Below, piece after piece: positions 8,316 to 15,872 of a stretch of DNA of 64,000 nucleotides (position 1 is the first letter of the stretch; every line of letters begins with the position of its first letter). This DNA comes from Phycisphaeraceae bacterium (lineage in GTDB: Bacteria; Planctomycetota; Phycisphaerae; Phycisphaerales; Phycisphaeraceae): assembly GCA_028280965.1 (NCBI GenBank), contig JANQKT010000087.1, forward strand, positions 41,282-105,281, read 5' to 3'. Position numbers and translations under genes: made by a program. The notes below the pieces were generated by a model that saw nothing but the letters and a program-made list of their open reading frames with translations, was not told where the DNA came from and searched no databases.

Positions 8316-9092
8316 CTAGTTGCCTTGAAGGGCTTTGAGCCTGGTCAGGACTTCGGCGGGCTCGGCACGGACGCGGTAGTCTTCGTGGGCGTGGGCGAAG
8401 TGGATCTTGCCGTCGCTGCCGATGAGGTAGGTCGCCGGTAGCGGCAGTTGGGCTGATTCATCGCCGTTGTGCTTCACCAGGTCGATCTTACCTTCCCAGT
8501 ACTTGACGATCTCGGGGGTGACCTGTGTGGTGATCCCAAAGTCACTGGCGGCCTTGTTGCCGACATCAGAGAGCACGGTGAATTTCAGATCATTCTTCTC
8601 CTGGCTGCTCAGCGTGTAATCGGGCAGCTGCGGGCTGATCGCGACCAACTGCCCGCCGAGGGCCTGGATCTCGTCGAGGTATTGCTGCCATTGGGCAAGC
8701 GTGATGTTGCAATATGGGCACCACGCGCCGCGGTAGAAGACGACGATGACGGGCCCTTGCGCGAGCAGGTCGGCGGAGTTAACCACCTTGCCCGTTGCGT
8801 CGGGGAGCTCGAAGGCGGGTGCGGTGTCGCCCGCCGATTTCATTGTGTTAAGCACGCCAGTGGCTTTGACTTTGGCGATACCATCATCATAGAGGGCCTT
8901 GGCATCGTCGGTTGCCCCCGCAGCCCACTCGGCCTTCTTCGCGTCGAGAGCGCTTTGGAGATCGTTGGCGTAGTCGGCAGTCATCGTGGGTGTCGTCTGG
9001 TCCGCCGGGCTGGAAGAATCGGTGACCTCGGCATCGCAAGCCGCGAGCCCAAGGATAGCGGGGGCAAGGCACATCGCATAGCGCATCGTCAT
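8316..9092 (-). CDS. Lipoprotein with AhpC/TSA thioredoxin fold
   Basis: 258 aa. Signal peptide with lipobox (ILGLAAC, Cys about 19), then a Ser/Thr-rich linker, a helical segment (about 40-85) and a thioredoxin-like domain from about residue 90 with GDTAPAFELPD and VVFYRGAWCPYC. The CxxC in WCPYC supports a thiol peroxidase or disulfide oxidoreductase acting outside the membrane. Family relatives are annotated as peroxiredoxin-like. GAGGA precedes the ATG at 9092 by 5 nt. With the MsrB lipoprotein at 2.2 kb it suggests envelope oxidative-damage defence, although the two genes are not linked in an operon. Confidence 0.88.
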   Translation of the reverse strand: MTMRYAMCLAPAILGLAACDAEVTDSSSPADQTTPTMTADYANDLQSALDAKKAEWAAGATDDAKALYDDGIAKVKATGVLNTMKSAGDTAPAFELPDATGKVVNSADLLAQGPVIVVFYRGAWCPYCNITLAQWQQYLDEIQALGGQLVAISPQLPDYTLSSQEKNDLKFTVLSDVGNKAASDFGITTQVTPEIVKYWEGKIDLVKHNGDESAQLPLPATYLIGSDGKIHFAHAHEDYRVRAEPAEVLTRLKALQGN

Positions 9093-9269
9093 GGTCCTCG
9101 GTCTTCATTTGGAGTTGGGTACGAACAGATAGCAGCGATGCCCCGGCGTTTATTCCTAAGATAGGCAACAGCCGAAACGAATTTGCTCCGCCCGGTTTAT
9201 CCCAGACAAGCTGTAAGCCCGCCGTGTCCCCGCCTCGTATCATGTTGGACTGATCCGATCTGCCCCACA

Positions 9270-10373
9270 ATGTTCCTCCAAATCTCCTCCATCACGCGTG
9301 TCACGTTTGTCGAGGCGGTCCGCCAGCCGATCTTTGTCGTGCTGCTCTTGATCGGCACGCTGCTGATGGTGCTCAACCCGTCGATGTCGGCGTACTCGAT
9401 GGAGCCGGGCGCGGGCGACAACCGGATGCTCGTGGACCTCGGGCTGGGCACGGTCTTCCTGGTCGGCGTGTTCCTCGCGGCGTTCACCGCGACCGGCGTG
9501 GTCAACCAGGAGATGGAGAGCAAGACCGCACTGACCGTCGTCTCCAAGCCCGTGCCCCGGCCGGTCTTCATCGTCGGCAAATTCATCGGCGTGGGCGCCG
9601 CGATCTCGATCGCCGCCTACCTGCTCATGCTCGTGTTCCTGCTCACGCTGCGTCACCGCGTGCTGCAGAACGCCAGCGACGACATCGACTGGCCGGTTAT
9701 CTTGTTCGGGGTCGGTGCGGTGCTGCTCGCGCTCGCGATCGCCGGGGCGGGCAACTACCTGTACGGCAAGGTCTTCACCTCGACGTTCATCTACGCCCTG
9801 CTCATCACACTGACGCTGGGTTTTGGCTTGGTGACGCTGATCAACAAGGACTGGGCGTTCCAGAGCCCGGCGACGGACTTCGCCGCCGACGACGGGCGCA
9901 TGGCCCAGGTCGCGGTCGGCGGGGTGCTGATGCTGCAGGGCCTGCTGATCCTCACCGCCGTCGCGGTCGCGTTCTCCACGCGCTTCAGCCAGGTCGTCAC
10001 CCTGATCATCTGCATCGGCGTCGTGATGCCGGTCGGCATGATGTCCGGGGCGCTGAGTCAGCTCGTCAACAACGCGCTGGGCATCGCCGCGGACACGCGC
10101 ATCGACACCGCCATCCAAGCCATCATCGCCGCCGACCTGCCGCTCGCGCGCAAAGCGGCGTACATCGTCGCGAAGCTGGTCTACATCGTTGCACCCAATT
10201 TCCAGTACCACTGGCCGGCGGACGCGATCGGCCAGGGCAACTCGCTGACGCACGATGCGGAAGGCAAACTCAGCCTCGGGTACATCGGCCTGGTCTTCGC
10301 CTACAGCTGGGCGTATATCGCCGCGGTGCTCGGGCTGGCGGTGGTGCTGTTCCAGAAACGGGAGGTCTCGTGA
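9270..10373 (+). CDS. ABC-2 type transporter permease
   Basis: 367 aa starting MFLQISSITRV; the in-frame sequence upstream to 9183 lacks a plausible start signal. About six hydrophobic segments are seen: 20-40, near 70-85, 110-130, 150-170, 175-195 and 225-270, plus a C-terminal helix. The first loop ends in ALTVVSKPVPRPVFIVGK, typical of NosY-like ABC-2 permeases. No ATPase gene is adjacent, so the partner is elsewhere; the ATPase at 21.9 kb already has its own permease. GGAGG at 10361-10365, inside the 3' end, serves the overlapping cupin gene. Confidence 0.85.
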   Translation: MFLQISSITRVTFVEAVRQPIFVVLLLIGTLLMVLNPSMSAYSMEPGAGDNRMLVDLGLGTVFLVGVFLAAFTATGVVNQEMESKTALTVVSKPVPRPVFIVGKFIGVGAAISIAAYLLMLVFLLTLRHRVLQNASDDIDWPVILFGVGAVLLALAIAGAGNYLYGKVFTSTFIYALLITLTLGFGLVTLINKDWAFQSPATDFAADDGRMAQVAVGGVLMLQGLLILTAVAVAFSTRFSQVVTLIICIGVVMPVGMMSGALSQLVNNALGIAADTRIDTAIQAIIAADLPLARKAAYIVAKLVYIVAPNFQYHWPADAIGQGNSLTHDAEGKLSLGYIGLVFAYSWAYIAAVLGLAVVLFQKREVS

Positions 10374-10750
10374 TGACGGATTCCTTCGCGGACAACAAGA
10401 CGGGCAACCGGGCGGGCTACGAGGTCGTGCACCTGGATGATCTCCAGCCGACCAGGTGCCCCTGCGGCACGACCCGCCGGGCGTTTACGGGTGTCGCCGA
10501 CGCGCCCGCGTCGCTGCACCGGGTGACGATCGATTGCGAAGCGAAGACGCACTACCACAAGACGCTCACCGAGGTCTACTACATCCTCGAGGGCGAGGGC
10601 CACATGGAACTCGACGGCGAGCGGGTCCCGGTCAGGCCCGGCTCGTCGATCCTGATCCGCCCCGGCTGCCGGCACCGCGCGGCCGGGGACATGACGATCC
10701 TCAACCTCTCGATCCCGAAGTTCGATCCGGACGATGAGTGGTTTGATTGA
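10373..10750 (+). CDS. Cupin-domain protein
   Basis: 125 aa from the ATG at 10373, which overlaps the permease stop (TGATG) and has GGAGG 8 nt upstream. The cupin core is clear: HYHKTLTEVYYILEGEGHME (about 62-81), then RPGSSILIRPGCRHRA. His, His and Glu of the first motif and His of the second could bind one metal ion. A CPCGTTRRAF segment precedes the barrel. It probably binds or isomerises a small ligand; the substrate is unknown. Co-translation with an ABC permease is unexplained. Confidence 0.85.
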   Translation: MTDSFADNKTGNRAGYEVVHLDDLQPTRCPCGTTRRAFTGVADAPASLHRVTIDCEAKTHYHKTLTEVYYILEGEGHMELDGERVPVRPGSSILIRPGCRHRAAGDMTILNLSIPKFDPDDEWFD

Positions 10751-10837
10751 TTGGCGGTATCGGTGTGAAACACCCGGAGCCCACGCTCATCGAACGCGGG
10801 CTCTATGATGTGTGCCCAACACATCCCGGAGTGATCG

Positions 10838-11254
10838 ATGCGTACTACCGCCCTCACCACCGCCCTGCTGCTGACCGTCCTTTTCTTCACCGCTTGCAAG
10901 AGCGCGATCACTTGCGATCCCTGCCCCTGCGCCGGGATCAATCAGGGCAAGGGTGTCTACCGCCACGTCGTTGTTTTTAAGTTCAAGCAGACGGCGACCC
11001 CGGAACAGATCAACGAAATCGTCGAAGACTTCGCAGGTCTTCAGAATCAGATCGACGCGATCACCGGCTTCGAGCACGGCGTCAACGTCAGCCCCGAGGG
11101 CCTGGACCAGGGCTTCACCCACGTCTTCCTTGTCAGCTTCAAGGACAAGGCGGGGTTAGAGCAATACCTGCCCCACCCGGCACACAAGACATTCGTCGAG
11201 CAACTACGACCGCTGCTGGAAGAACCCTTCGTCGTGGATTATGTGGCGCAATAA
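10838..11254 (+). CDS. Exported Dabb (stress-responsive alpha/beta barrel) lipoprotein
   Basis: 138 aa. Signal peptide with lipobox LFFTAC (Cys20), then a Cys-containing linker (CDPCPCAG), then a Dabb domain: YRHVVVFKFK, GFEHGVNVSPEGL, FTHVFLVSF and HKTFVEQLRP. GGAG lies 7 nt upstream of the ATG and TATGAT further upstream. Dabb proteins are ferredoxin-like dimers; some are enzymes, many have no known role. This one should be anchored outside the membrane. It is paralogous to the next gene. Confidence 0.88.
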   Translation: MRTTALTTALLLTVLFFTACKSAITCDPCPCAGINQGKGVYRHVVVFKFKQTATPEQINEIVEDFAGLQNQIDAITGFEHGVNVSPEGLDQGFTHVFLVSFKDKAGLEQYLPHPAHKTFVEQLRPLLEEPFVVDYVAQ

Positions 11255-11319
11255 AACCATCTATCAGCCTTGTTGATGACCGCGGTCTCGACCAACCGAA
11301 CGTAGAGCACTGACCCACG

Positions 11320-11640
11320 ATGAGCAAAACACCCGTCTACCGCCACGTCGTTGTTTTCAAATTCAAGGAGACGACGACCGAGCAGCAGGCCCAGGCCATT
11401 ATCGATGGCTTCGCCAACCTGCCCAGGCACATCGACGCGATCATCGGCTACGAGCACGGCGTCAACGTCAGCACCGAGGGCCTGGACCTGGGCTACGACC
11501 ACGTCTTCTTCGTGACCTTCAAAGACCGGTCCGGCTTTACCGATGAGTACCTGCCGCACCCGGTGCACAAGGCCTTCGTCGAGATGCTGCTGCCGCTGGT
11601 CGAGACGCCTTACGTGGTGGATTACTACGTGGCGGAGTGA
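11320..11640 (+). CDS. Cytoplasmic Dabb-domain protein
   Basis: 106 aa without a signal peptide, consisting of one Dabb domain: YRHVVVFKFKETTTEQQ, GYEHGVNVSTEGLDLGYDHV and HPVHKAFVEMLLPLVE. It is strongly similar to the upstream lipoprotein at both protein and DNA level, so a tandem duplication followed by gain or loss of the export signal is likely. No clear Shine-Dalgarno sequence is seen. Confidence 0.85.
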   Translation: MSKTPVYRHVVVFKFKETTTEQQAQAIIDGFANLPRHIDAIIGYEHGVNVSTEGLDLGYDHVFFVTFKDRSGFTDEYLPHPVHKAFVEMLLPLVETPYVVDYYVAE

Positions 11641-11659
11641 ATAGACGACGTCCTTAGGA

Positions 11660-12064
11660 ATGGCTGATGGACGCGCTGCTGTTTTTATTGTTTTTTGCCG
11701 CTGTCTATGTGATCGTGGAAACGACCCGCTCAGTCCATTTCTCTTTATCTATAAACCGAAAACGATCGTTATTGCCGCCTACACGCTTGTAGCGTTGTAC
11801 ATCGCCAGCGGCACGGCATTGACCTGGATGCTGGCCGTACTGAGCACGTCATTCGGCAAAGACAGGGCCGGGCACATGCTCGTCGGTTTGCTTGTCACTG
11901 TTGCGTTCATAGCCCCGCCGCTTCTGATTGCACGGGCGAACACGAAGAAGATGCATAAACAGCGCAAGGGCTTCTGCTCTAGGTGCAGCTATGACCTGCG
12001 CGGCAGTGCAGACAGCAGCCACTGCCCGGAATGCAGGGCTCGGATTCCGCAACGTTTACGATAA
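11660..12064 (+). CDS. Membrane protein with C-terminal CxxCxYDLxG zinc ribbon (possible frameshift)
   Basis: As read, 134 aa with two membrane segments (about 35-60 and 70-90) and a cytosolic zinc ribbon (CSRCSYDLRG...CPECRARIP). This ribbon recurs in small planctomycete membrane proteins and again at 45112-45450. The first 30 residues in this frame look unnatural for a membrane protein. A second ATG at 11667 in another frame is better spaced from AGGA (7 nt), begins MDALLFLLFFAAVYVIVE (a good membrane helix) and then runs to a stop near 11791. A frameshift in or after the T-run at 11691-11696, real or an assembly error, would join them. Confidence 0.6.
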   Translation: MADGRAAVFIVFCRCLCDRGNDPLSPFLFIYKPKTIVIAAYTLVALYIASGTALTWMLAVLSTSFGKDRAGHMLVGLLVTVAFIAPPLLIARANTKKMHKQRKGFCSRCSYDLRGSADSSHCPECRARIPQRLR

Positions 12065-12067
12065 GCC

Positions 12068-13039
12068 TCAATCCGTCTTCACATCCATCCGCGACAGCAG
12101 CGCATCGAATTGGTCGAGCGAGTAGAAGTCGATCGAGAGGGTCCCGCCGCCCTTCTTGCGGCCAGCCTTGATCTTGACCTTGGTGCCCAGCTGCTCGCCG
12201 ATCTGTTTCTCGAGGTCGGTCAACGCCGGGGCGTTGTTTGTGTTTGGCGTCTTGCCGCTTGGCGGCTTAGCGCCCGCGGCGTCCTGCAGCCGCCTCACCT
12301 CCGCCTCGACCTGCCGGACCGACCAGCCCTCGCGGACCGCGCGCTCGGCGACGGCTTTTTGCTGGCCCGCGTCCGCCAGCCCCGCGATCGCCCGGGCCTG
12401 ACCCATCGACAGCAGCTTCTCACGGATCAGGTCACGCACAAAGTCCGATAAATCAAGCAGGCGCAGGAGGTTAGACACTGAACTGCGTTCAAGGCCGACC
12501 CGCTCGGCGATCTGCTGGTGCGACAGGCCGAACTGTTCGCCCAGATGCTGGAAGGCCTCGGCCTTCTCGATCGGGTTCAGGTCTTCCCGCTGGAGGTTCT
12601 CGATCAGCGCCCATTCGGCGGCCTTCTCGTCCGACAGTTCTCGGACCAAAGCGGGGATCTGTTTGAGCCCGGCTTCTTGAGCCGCCCGCCAGCGGCGCTC
12701 GCCGGCGATGAGCTCGTACTGTCCCGCGCTTTTGGGGTTCGGACGGACGACGATCGGCTGCATCACGCCGTCGTTCTTGATCGAATCGGCCAAGGACCGG
12801 ATCAGGGCCGGATCAAACCGTTGCCGCGGCTGATGGCGGTTGGGCCGGATCGAGCCGATCGCCAGGTGCAACAGCCCTTGTTGGTCCGCCCCCGAAGCCG
12901 TCTGCTCCGCGGGGTCTGGCGTGGCTGACGGAACAACTGAGGCCGGGGCCTGGACAGGCGGCTGGACCTCGACAGGCGTGGCCATGAGCGAGCTGAGCCC
13001 GCGTCCGAGGCGGGAAGGGCGGTTCTTCTTCGTGGACAT
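12068..13039 (-). CDS. parB: Chromosome partitioning protein ParB
   Basis: 323 aa from the ATG at 13039 (GGAGG 8 nt upstream). An N-terminal RLGRGLSSL segment, the ParA-contacting motif, is followed by a Pro/Ala linker and the CTP-binding ParB domain with RPNRHQPRQRF and the GERRWRAAQ motif. The helix-turn-helix LSHQQIAERVGLERSSVSNLLRLL and the C-terminal dimerisation segment (FYSLDQFDALLSRM) complete it. ParB loads at parS and spreads as a CTP clamp. Two parS-like palindromes lie just upstream, but no parA gene is beside it, which is unusual. Confidence 0.95.
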   Translation of the reverse strand: MSTKKNRPSRLGRGLSSLMATPVEVQPPVQAPASVVPSATPDPAEQTASGADQQGLLHLAIGSIRPNRHQPRQRFDPALIRSLADSIKNDGVMQPIVVRPNPKSAGQYELIAGERRWRAAQEAGLKQIPALVRELSDEKAAEWALIENLQREDLNPIEKAEAFQHLGEQFGLSHQQIAERVGLERSSVSNLLRLLDLSDFVRDLIREKLLSMGQARAIAGLADAGQQKAVAERAVREGWSVRQVEAEVRRLQDAAGAKPPSGKTPNTNNAPALTDLEKQIGEQLGTKVKIKAGRKKGGGTLSIDFYSLDQFDALLSRMDVKTD

Positions 13040-13102
13040 GCTGGCCTCCGTGCCGGGGAAGGGTTGTTTGACACGATACCCGCCCCGCTTTGGCCGTGCA
13101 AG

Positions 13103-13116
13103 GTTCCACGTGGAAC
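13103..13116. promoter_or_regulatory. parS-like palindrome 1
   Basis: GTTCCACGTGGAAC is a perfect 14-bp palindrome, two symmetric changes from the core of the canonical parS site GTTTCACGTGAAAC. It lies 64 bp upstream of the parB start. Confidence 0.85.
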
Positions 13117-13234
13117 AGGCCATGCGCCAGCGCCTTTCGCTCAGCAGCACGCGGCTAAGAGCTGCGAGGTCGAGCTCGCAGAGGGCCTGCCGCGCATCTG
13201 TTAGCCGTGGGCTGGGACCCGGCTGCACTATTGC

Positions 13235-13250
13235 TGTTCCACGTGGAACA
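13235..13250. promoter_or_regulatory. parS-like palindrome 2
   Basis: TGTTCCACGTGGAACA is a perfect 16-bp palindrome with the same sequence as site 1 but including the outer T and A. The two sites are 132 bp apart and could also autoregulate parB. Confidence 0.88.
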
Positions 13251-13443
13251 CCTGCCGATGACCCGTGTTGCTGGCGCCCTGTACCCGCTTGGCCAAGCTG
13301 GAAGGATGTTGCCTCGCAAAATTATCGGACGATTAGTCGGTAGGGTTACCTATCCACAACCCCCAAACAGACGCCCAGCCGGCCTAATCCGACCCCCGAT
13401 TCGGGTCGATGAGCGCTTTATACGTTTCTGACGGGCCAGCCGC

Positions 13444-14307
13444 GTGAATGAACATAATTCACAATCCAGCCCCTCATCGGCTTCCGCATCGATCGATCTG
13501 GACCGCGCTCTCGCCGAGGTCGAGTCACTCGGGCGGCAGCTCGACCAGCTCAAGCAGGAGCTGGTCTGGTCCAACCGCCTGACCACGCTCGGCACGATGT
13601 CGGCGGTGCTGGCCCACGAGTACAACAACTTGCTCACGCCCATCGGCAGCTACGCGCAGCTCGCGCTGGCGAACCCCGGCGACCAGGCCCTGGTCCGCAA
13701 GGCGCTGGATACCGCGGTAGAGGGCGTCCGGCAGGCCCAATCGATCGCGCAGGCGACGCTGGGTTTTGCACGGCCGAGCGACCGGGAACATCCCGCGAGC
13801 GCGTCGCTATCCGAAACAGTCAAGCAATGCCTTCAGTATGCGGGCAAAACAGTAGAGCGGGACAGCATCGAGTTGGAGATCGATGTGCCTGAAGCCCATG
13901 TGGCATTGGGGCCGACCGAGCTGCAGCAGGTGCTGGTCAACCTGATCGAGAACGCACGCAAGGCCATGGCGGGCCAGCGTACCCGCCGTCGGCTTACGGT
14001 TTCGGCTTCGCCCGAGCAGGGCGGCTGGCGGATCGATGTCGCCGACACCGGGCCGGGCTTCCCCGACGGGTTGGGCGAAGACGCATTCGAGGCCTTCACG
14101 ACCCGGCCGACCAACAAGCAATCCGGGGCACCTTCCGATGGGTCTTCTGAGGGATCTTCCGGGGGACGCTCCGGGGGCGGCACTGGGCTGGGCCTGCGGA
14201 TCTGCAAGGACCTGGTCGAGTCGGCGGGGGGCTGGATCCGGGTGGAGCCGTGCGCTCCGGGAAGCAACGGGGCGACGCTCCGGTTCTGGCTGCCCGCCGG
14301 CGGGTGA
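13444..14307 (+). CDS. Soluble sensor histidine kinase
   Basis: 287 aa, GTG start. An N-terminal coiled coil (about 18-45) leads to the H-box VLAHEYNNLLTPI with His58, followed by the second dimerisation helix. The ATPase domain has the N-box NLIENARKAM, G1 box DTGPGF and G2 box GGGTGLGLRI. No membrane segment or sensory domain is present, so it is cytoplasmic and the signal is unknown. A Ser/Gly-rich stretch (about 225-245) is inserted in the ATP lid. No response regulator gene is adjacent. It is divergent from parB. Confidence 0.9.
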   Translation: MNEHNSQSSPSSASASIDLDRALAEVESLGRQLDQLKQELVWSNRLTTLGTMSAVLAHEYNNLLTPIGSYAQLALANPGDQALVRKALDTAVEGVRQAQSIAQATLGFARPSDREHPASASLSETVKQCLQYAGKTVERDSIELEIDVPEAHVALGPTELQQVLVNLIENARKAMAGQRTRRRLTVSASPEQGGWRIDVADTGPGFPDGLGEDAFEAFTTRPTNKQSGAPSDGSSEGSSGGRSGGGTGLGLRICKDLVESAGGWIRVEPCAPGSNGATLRFWLPAGG

Positions 14308-14536
14308 ATCGGGGTCGCTTTCACGCGCAAATCAAGCCGATGTCCTGCAGCAGCCGATAGATTATCCACCATTCATGCACACTATCGGACCTTGCGTGTA
14401 TAACTTCGGGACCGGACGGCAGGGCTATGGTTGAACGGCACGGTGTATTTTTTTCTTGTTTAGCAAAGAAAAATTGAATTTCTCGATCCGTGGGCCACGA
14501 ATCGGCGGGGTCATGCCGAGATTAAACAAACATGTG

Positions 14537-14565
14537 TTGCATTGTGGGGCATCGTGTCGTATTCT
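14537..14565 (+). promoter_or_regulatory. mraZ promoter with GTGGG in the spacer
   Basis: TTGCAT (14537-14542), a 17-nt spacer, then TATTCT (14560-14565). The spacer contains GTGGG, the pentamer bound by MraZ in other bacteria; another GTGGG is at 14490-14494. Autoregulation of mraZ is a reasonable inference. Confidence 0.65.
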
Positions 14566-14592
14566 CTCTTGCCTTAGGGAGACACATCACGA

Positions 14593-15099
14593 TTGGTTTT
14601 TGCCGGCACCTACGAGCACGCGATTGATGCCAAACACCGCCTCGCCATCCCGTCTGATGTCCGCCGCATTCTGCAGCGGGGGCTGGGCACGGGCGAAGGC
14701 GACGCGGTCGCGCTGTACTGCGTGCTCGGCGGGGCGGACGTCTTGTGCCTCTACACCGAGCCGGGCTACCAGCGGCTGGCGGAGGAGCTGCGGGGGTCCG
14801 ACATCGACCCGGTCGAGCTCCTGGCGTACGAAGAGGTCTTCTACGCGAACTCCAAGCGGATCGAGATGGACAGCGCCGGCCGAGTCCGGCTGCCCGACCA
14901 CCTGCTCCAGCAGACCGGGCTCTCGGGGGAGGTGGTCATCGTCGGGGCGGGCGACCACCTGAAGATCCGCGACCGGGCGGCCTGGCAGGCCCACCTGGAA
15001 GCGGTGCTGCGGGACCGGCCGAATATGCTGGTCAACCCCCGGCTGATGCTCGGGCGTGGCGGGGCGAGGAAGACGGCGGGCCCGGAAAACCCGTCGTGA
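14593..15099 (+). CDS. mraZ: Transcriptional regulator MraZ
   Basis: 168 aa from a TTG start with GGGAG upstream. Two AbrB-like MraZ domains are seen: FAGTYEHAIDAKHRLAIPSD at the N-terminus and IEMDSAGRVRLPDHL near residue 95. MraZ usually heads the division and cell-wall (dcw) operon and represses it. Here no rsmH, ftsL or ftsI follows; the next 770 bp carry no protein gene, and murE-murF-mraY lie 40 kb away on the other strand. Its C-terminal 25 residues are basic and variable. Confidence 0.93.
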   Translation: MVFAGTYEHAIDAKHRLAIPSDVRRILQRGLGTGEGDAVALYCVLGGADVLCLYTEPGYQRLAEELRGSDIDPVELLAYEEVFYANSKRIEMDSAGRVRLPDHLLQQTGLSGEVVIVGAGDHLKIRDRAAWQAHLEAVLRDRPNMLVNPRLMLGRGGARKTAGPENPS

Positions 15100-15643
15100 C
15101 AACACGAAACGAAGGTCGGCGGGGCAGGGACCGCCCAGCCGGCCGGGTGACTCAAGGCGTCCGGGCCCGAACGGAATCGGGCAACCGGGCGCGACAGACA
15201 AGCAGCGGAGGCCGAACGGACTCGATTCGGCCGCCGTCTGACCGGCCTGCAAGGTCTTCGGTGATGCCAGGGACGGTGTTGCCAACGGACCAGACTGACT
15301 CTAGGCATCAGTGATCGGGTGCTCACGCACCGACTCCCGTCAGTCAACGCCGATCAGACCAAGGCCCCTCCGCTGTGTCGGCCTGCCCAGCGCAACACCG
15401 TGCGACGGTTACCGGACGCTGTGTGTCGGGTGTTCGCACTCTGCCTCCCCGTCGTTGGGCTGCCTGGTTGCGGATCAAGGTTCACCTGCTTGCCCAGGAA
15501 AACACCGGATAATCGCCGTTAATCCGTCATTTCAGCGGCGTCGGACAAATAACCGGCCTATATTCTCATTGCCTGCGTCATGGATGACCGATAAGGTGCG
15601 CGTCGATAAGATGGGTTGTGCCCAAAAATTATGAACTTCCCCC
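15100..15643. other. Gene-free stretch with local hairpins
   Basis: No convincing protein gene on either strand. Short hairpins are visible at about 15167-15182 (CCCGA...TCGGG), 15207-15229 (GGCCGAA...TTCGGCC) and 15262-15311 (TGATGCC...GGCATCA), so part of it may be the mraZ 3' untranslated region or a structured RNA. I found none of the conserved RNase P RNA or tmRNA signatures. Confidence 0.4.
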
Positions 15644-15673
15644 TTGAATCAGGGGTGTGAACATGGGTAAAAT
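15644..15673 (+). promoter_or_regulatory. Strong sigma-70-like promoter of a candidate small RNA
   Basis: TTGAAT (15644-15649), an 18-nt spacer, then TAAAAT (15668-15673). There is no start codon with a credible frame downstream before the terminator at 15803-15842. Confidence 0.65.
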
Positions 15674-15679
15674 ATTAGT

Positions 15680-15842
15680 GAGTATTGTGTGAACAGGCCG
15701 ATAGCCGTTAACGTAGCAGTTAATGGCCGGGCCTGACTGCTTGCCGGGCGTGCCGAAGGATCAGCACGAAATGCCGGCCCTGAGTTTGTCTTTTCTCCTC
15801 CGCCACGCCCCGCGGGTTCCGTCTGCGAGGCGTGGTTTTTTT
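15680..15842 (+). ncRNA. Candidate small RNA of about 160 nt
   Basis: Bounded by the promoter at 15644-15673 and a strong intrinsic terminator. Inside, GGCCGG (near 15725) can pair with CCGGCC (near 15774), enclosing a CGTGC/GCACG hairpin. It contains no plausible protein. Size would suit 6S RNA or another regulatory RNA, but I cannot match it to a known family by eye. Confidence 0.5.
15803..15842 (+). terminator. Intrinsic terminator
   Basis: CCACGCC and GGCGTGG form the stem, extended inward by CGC/GCG, and seven T residues follow at 15836-15842. Confidence 0.9.
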
Positions 15843-15872
15843 GTGCGCTGTCAAGCCCATAGTGTCACCTGT

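Noticed and set aside
13340-14375. DnaA boxes marking a replication origin
   Set aside because: Only two degenerate boxes about 1 kb apart on one strand; not enough to call an origin. Kept only as a hint with parS.
15100-15640. RNase P RNA or tmRNA after mraZ
   Set aside because: Neither the GAGGAAAGTCC core nor the tmRNA tag and acceptor features are present.
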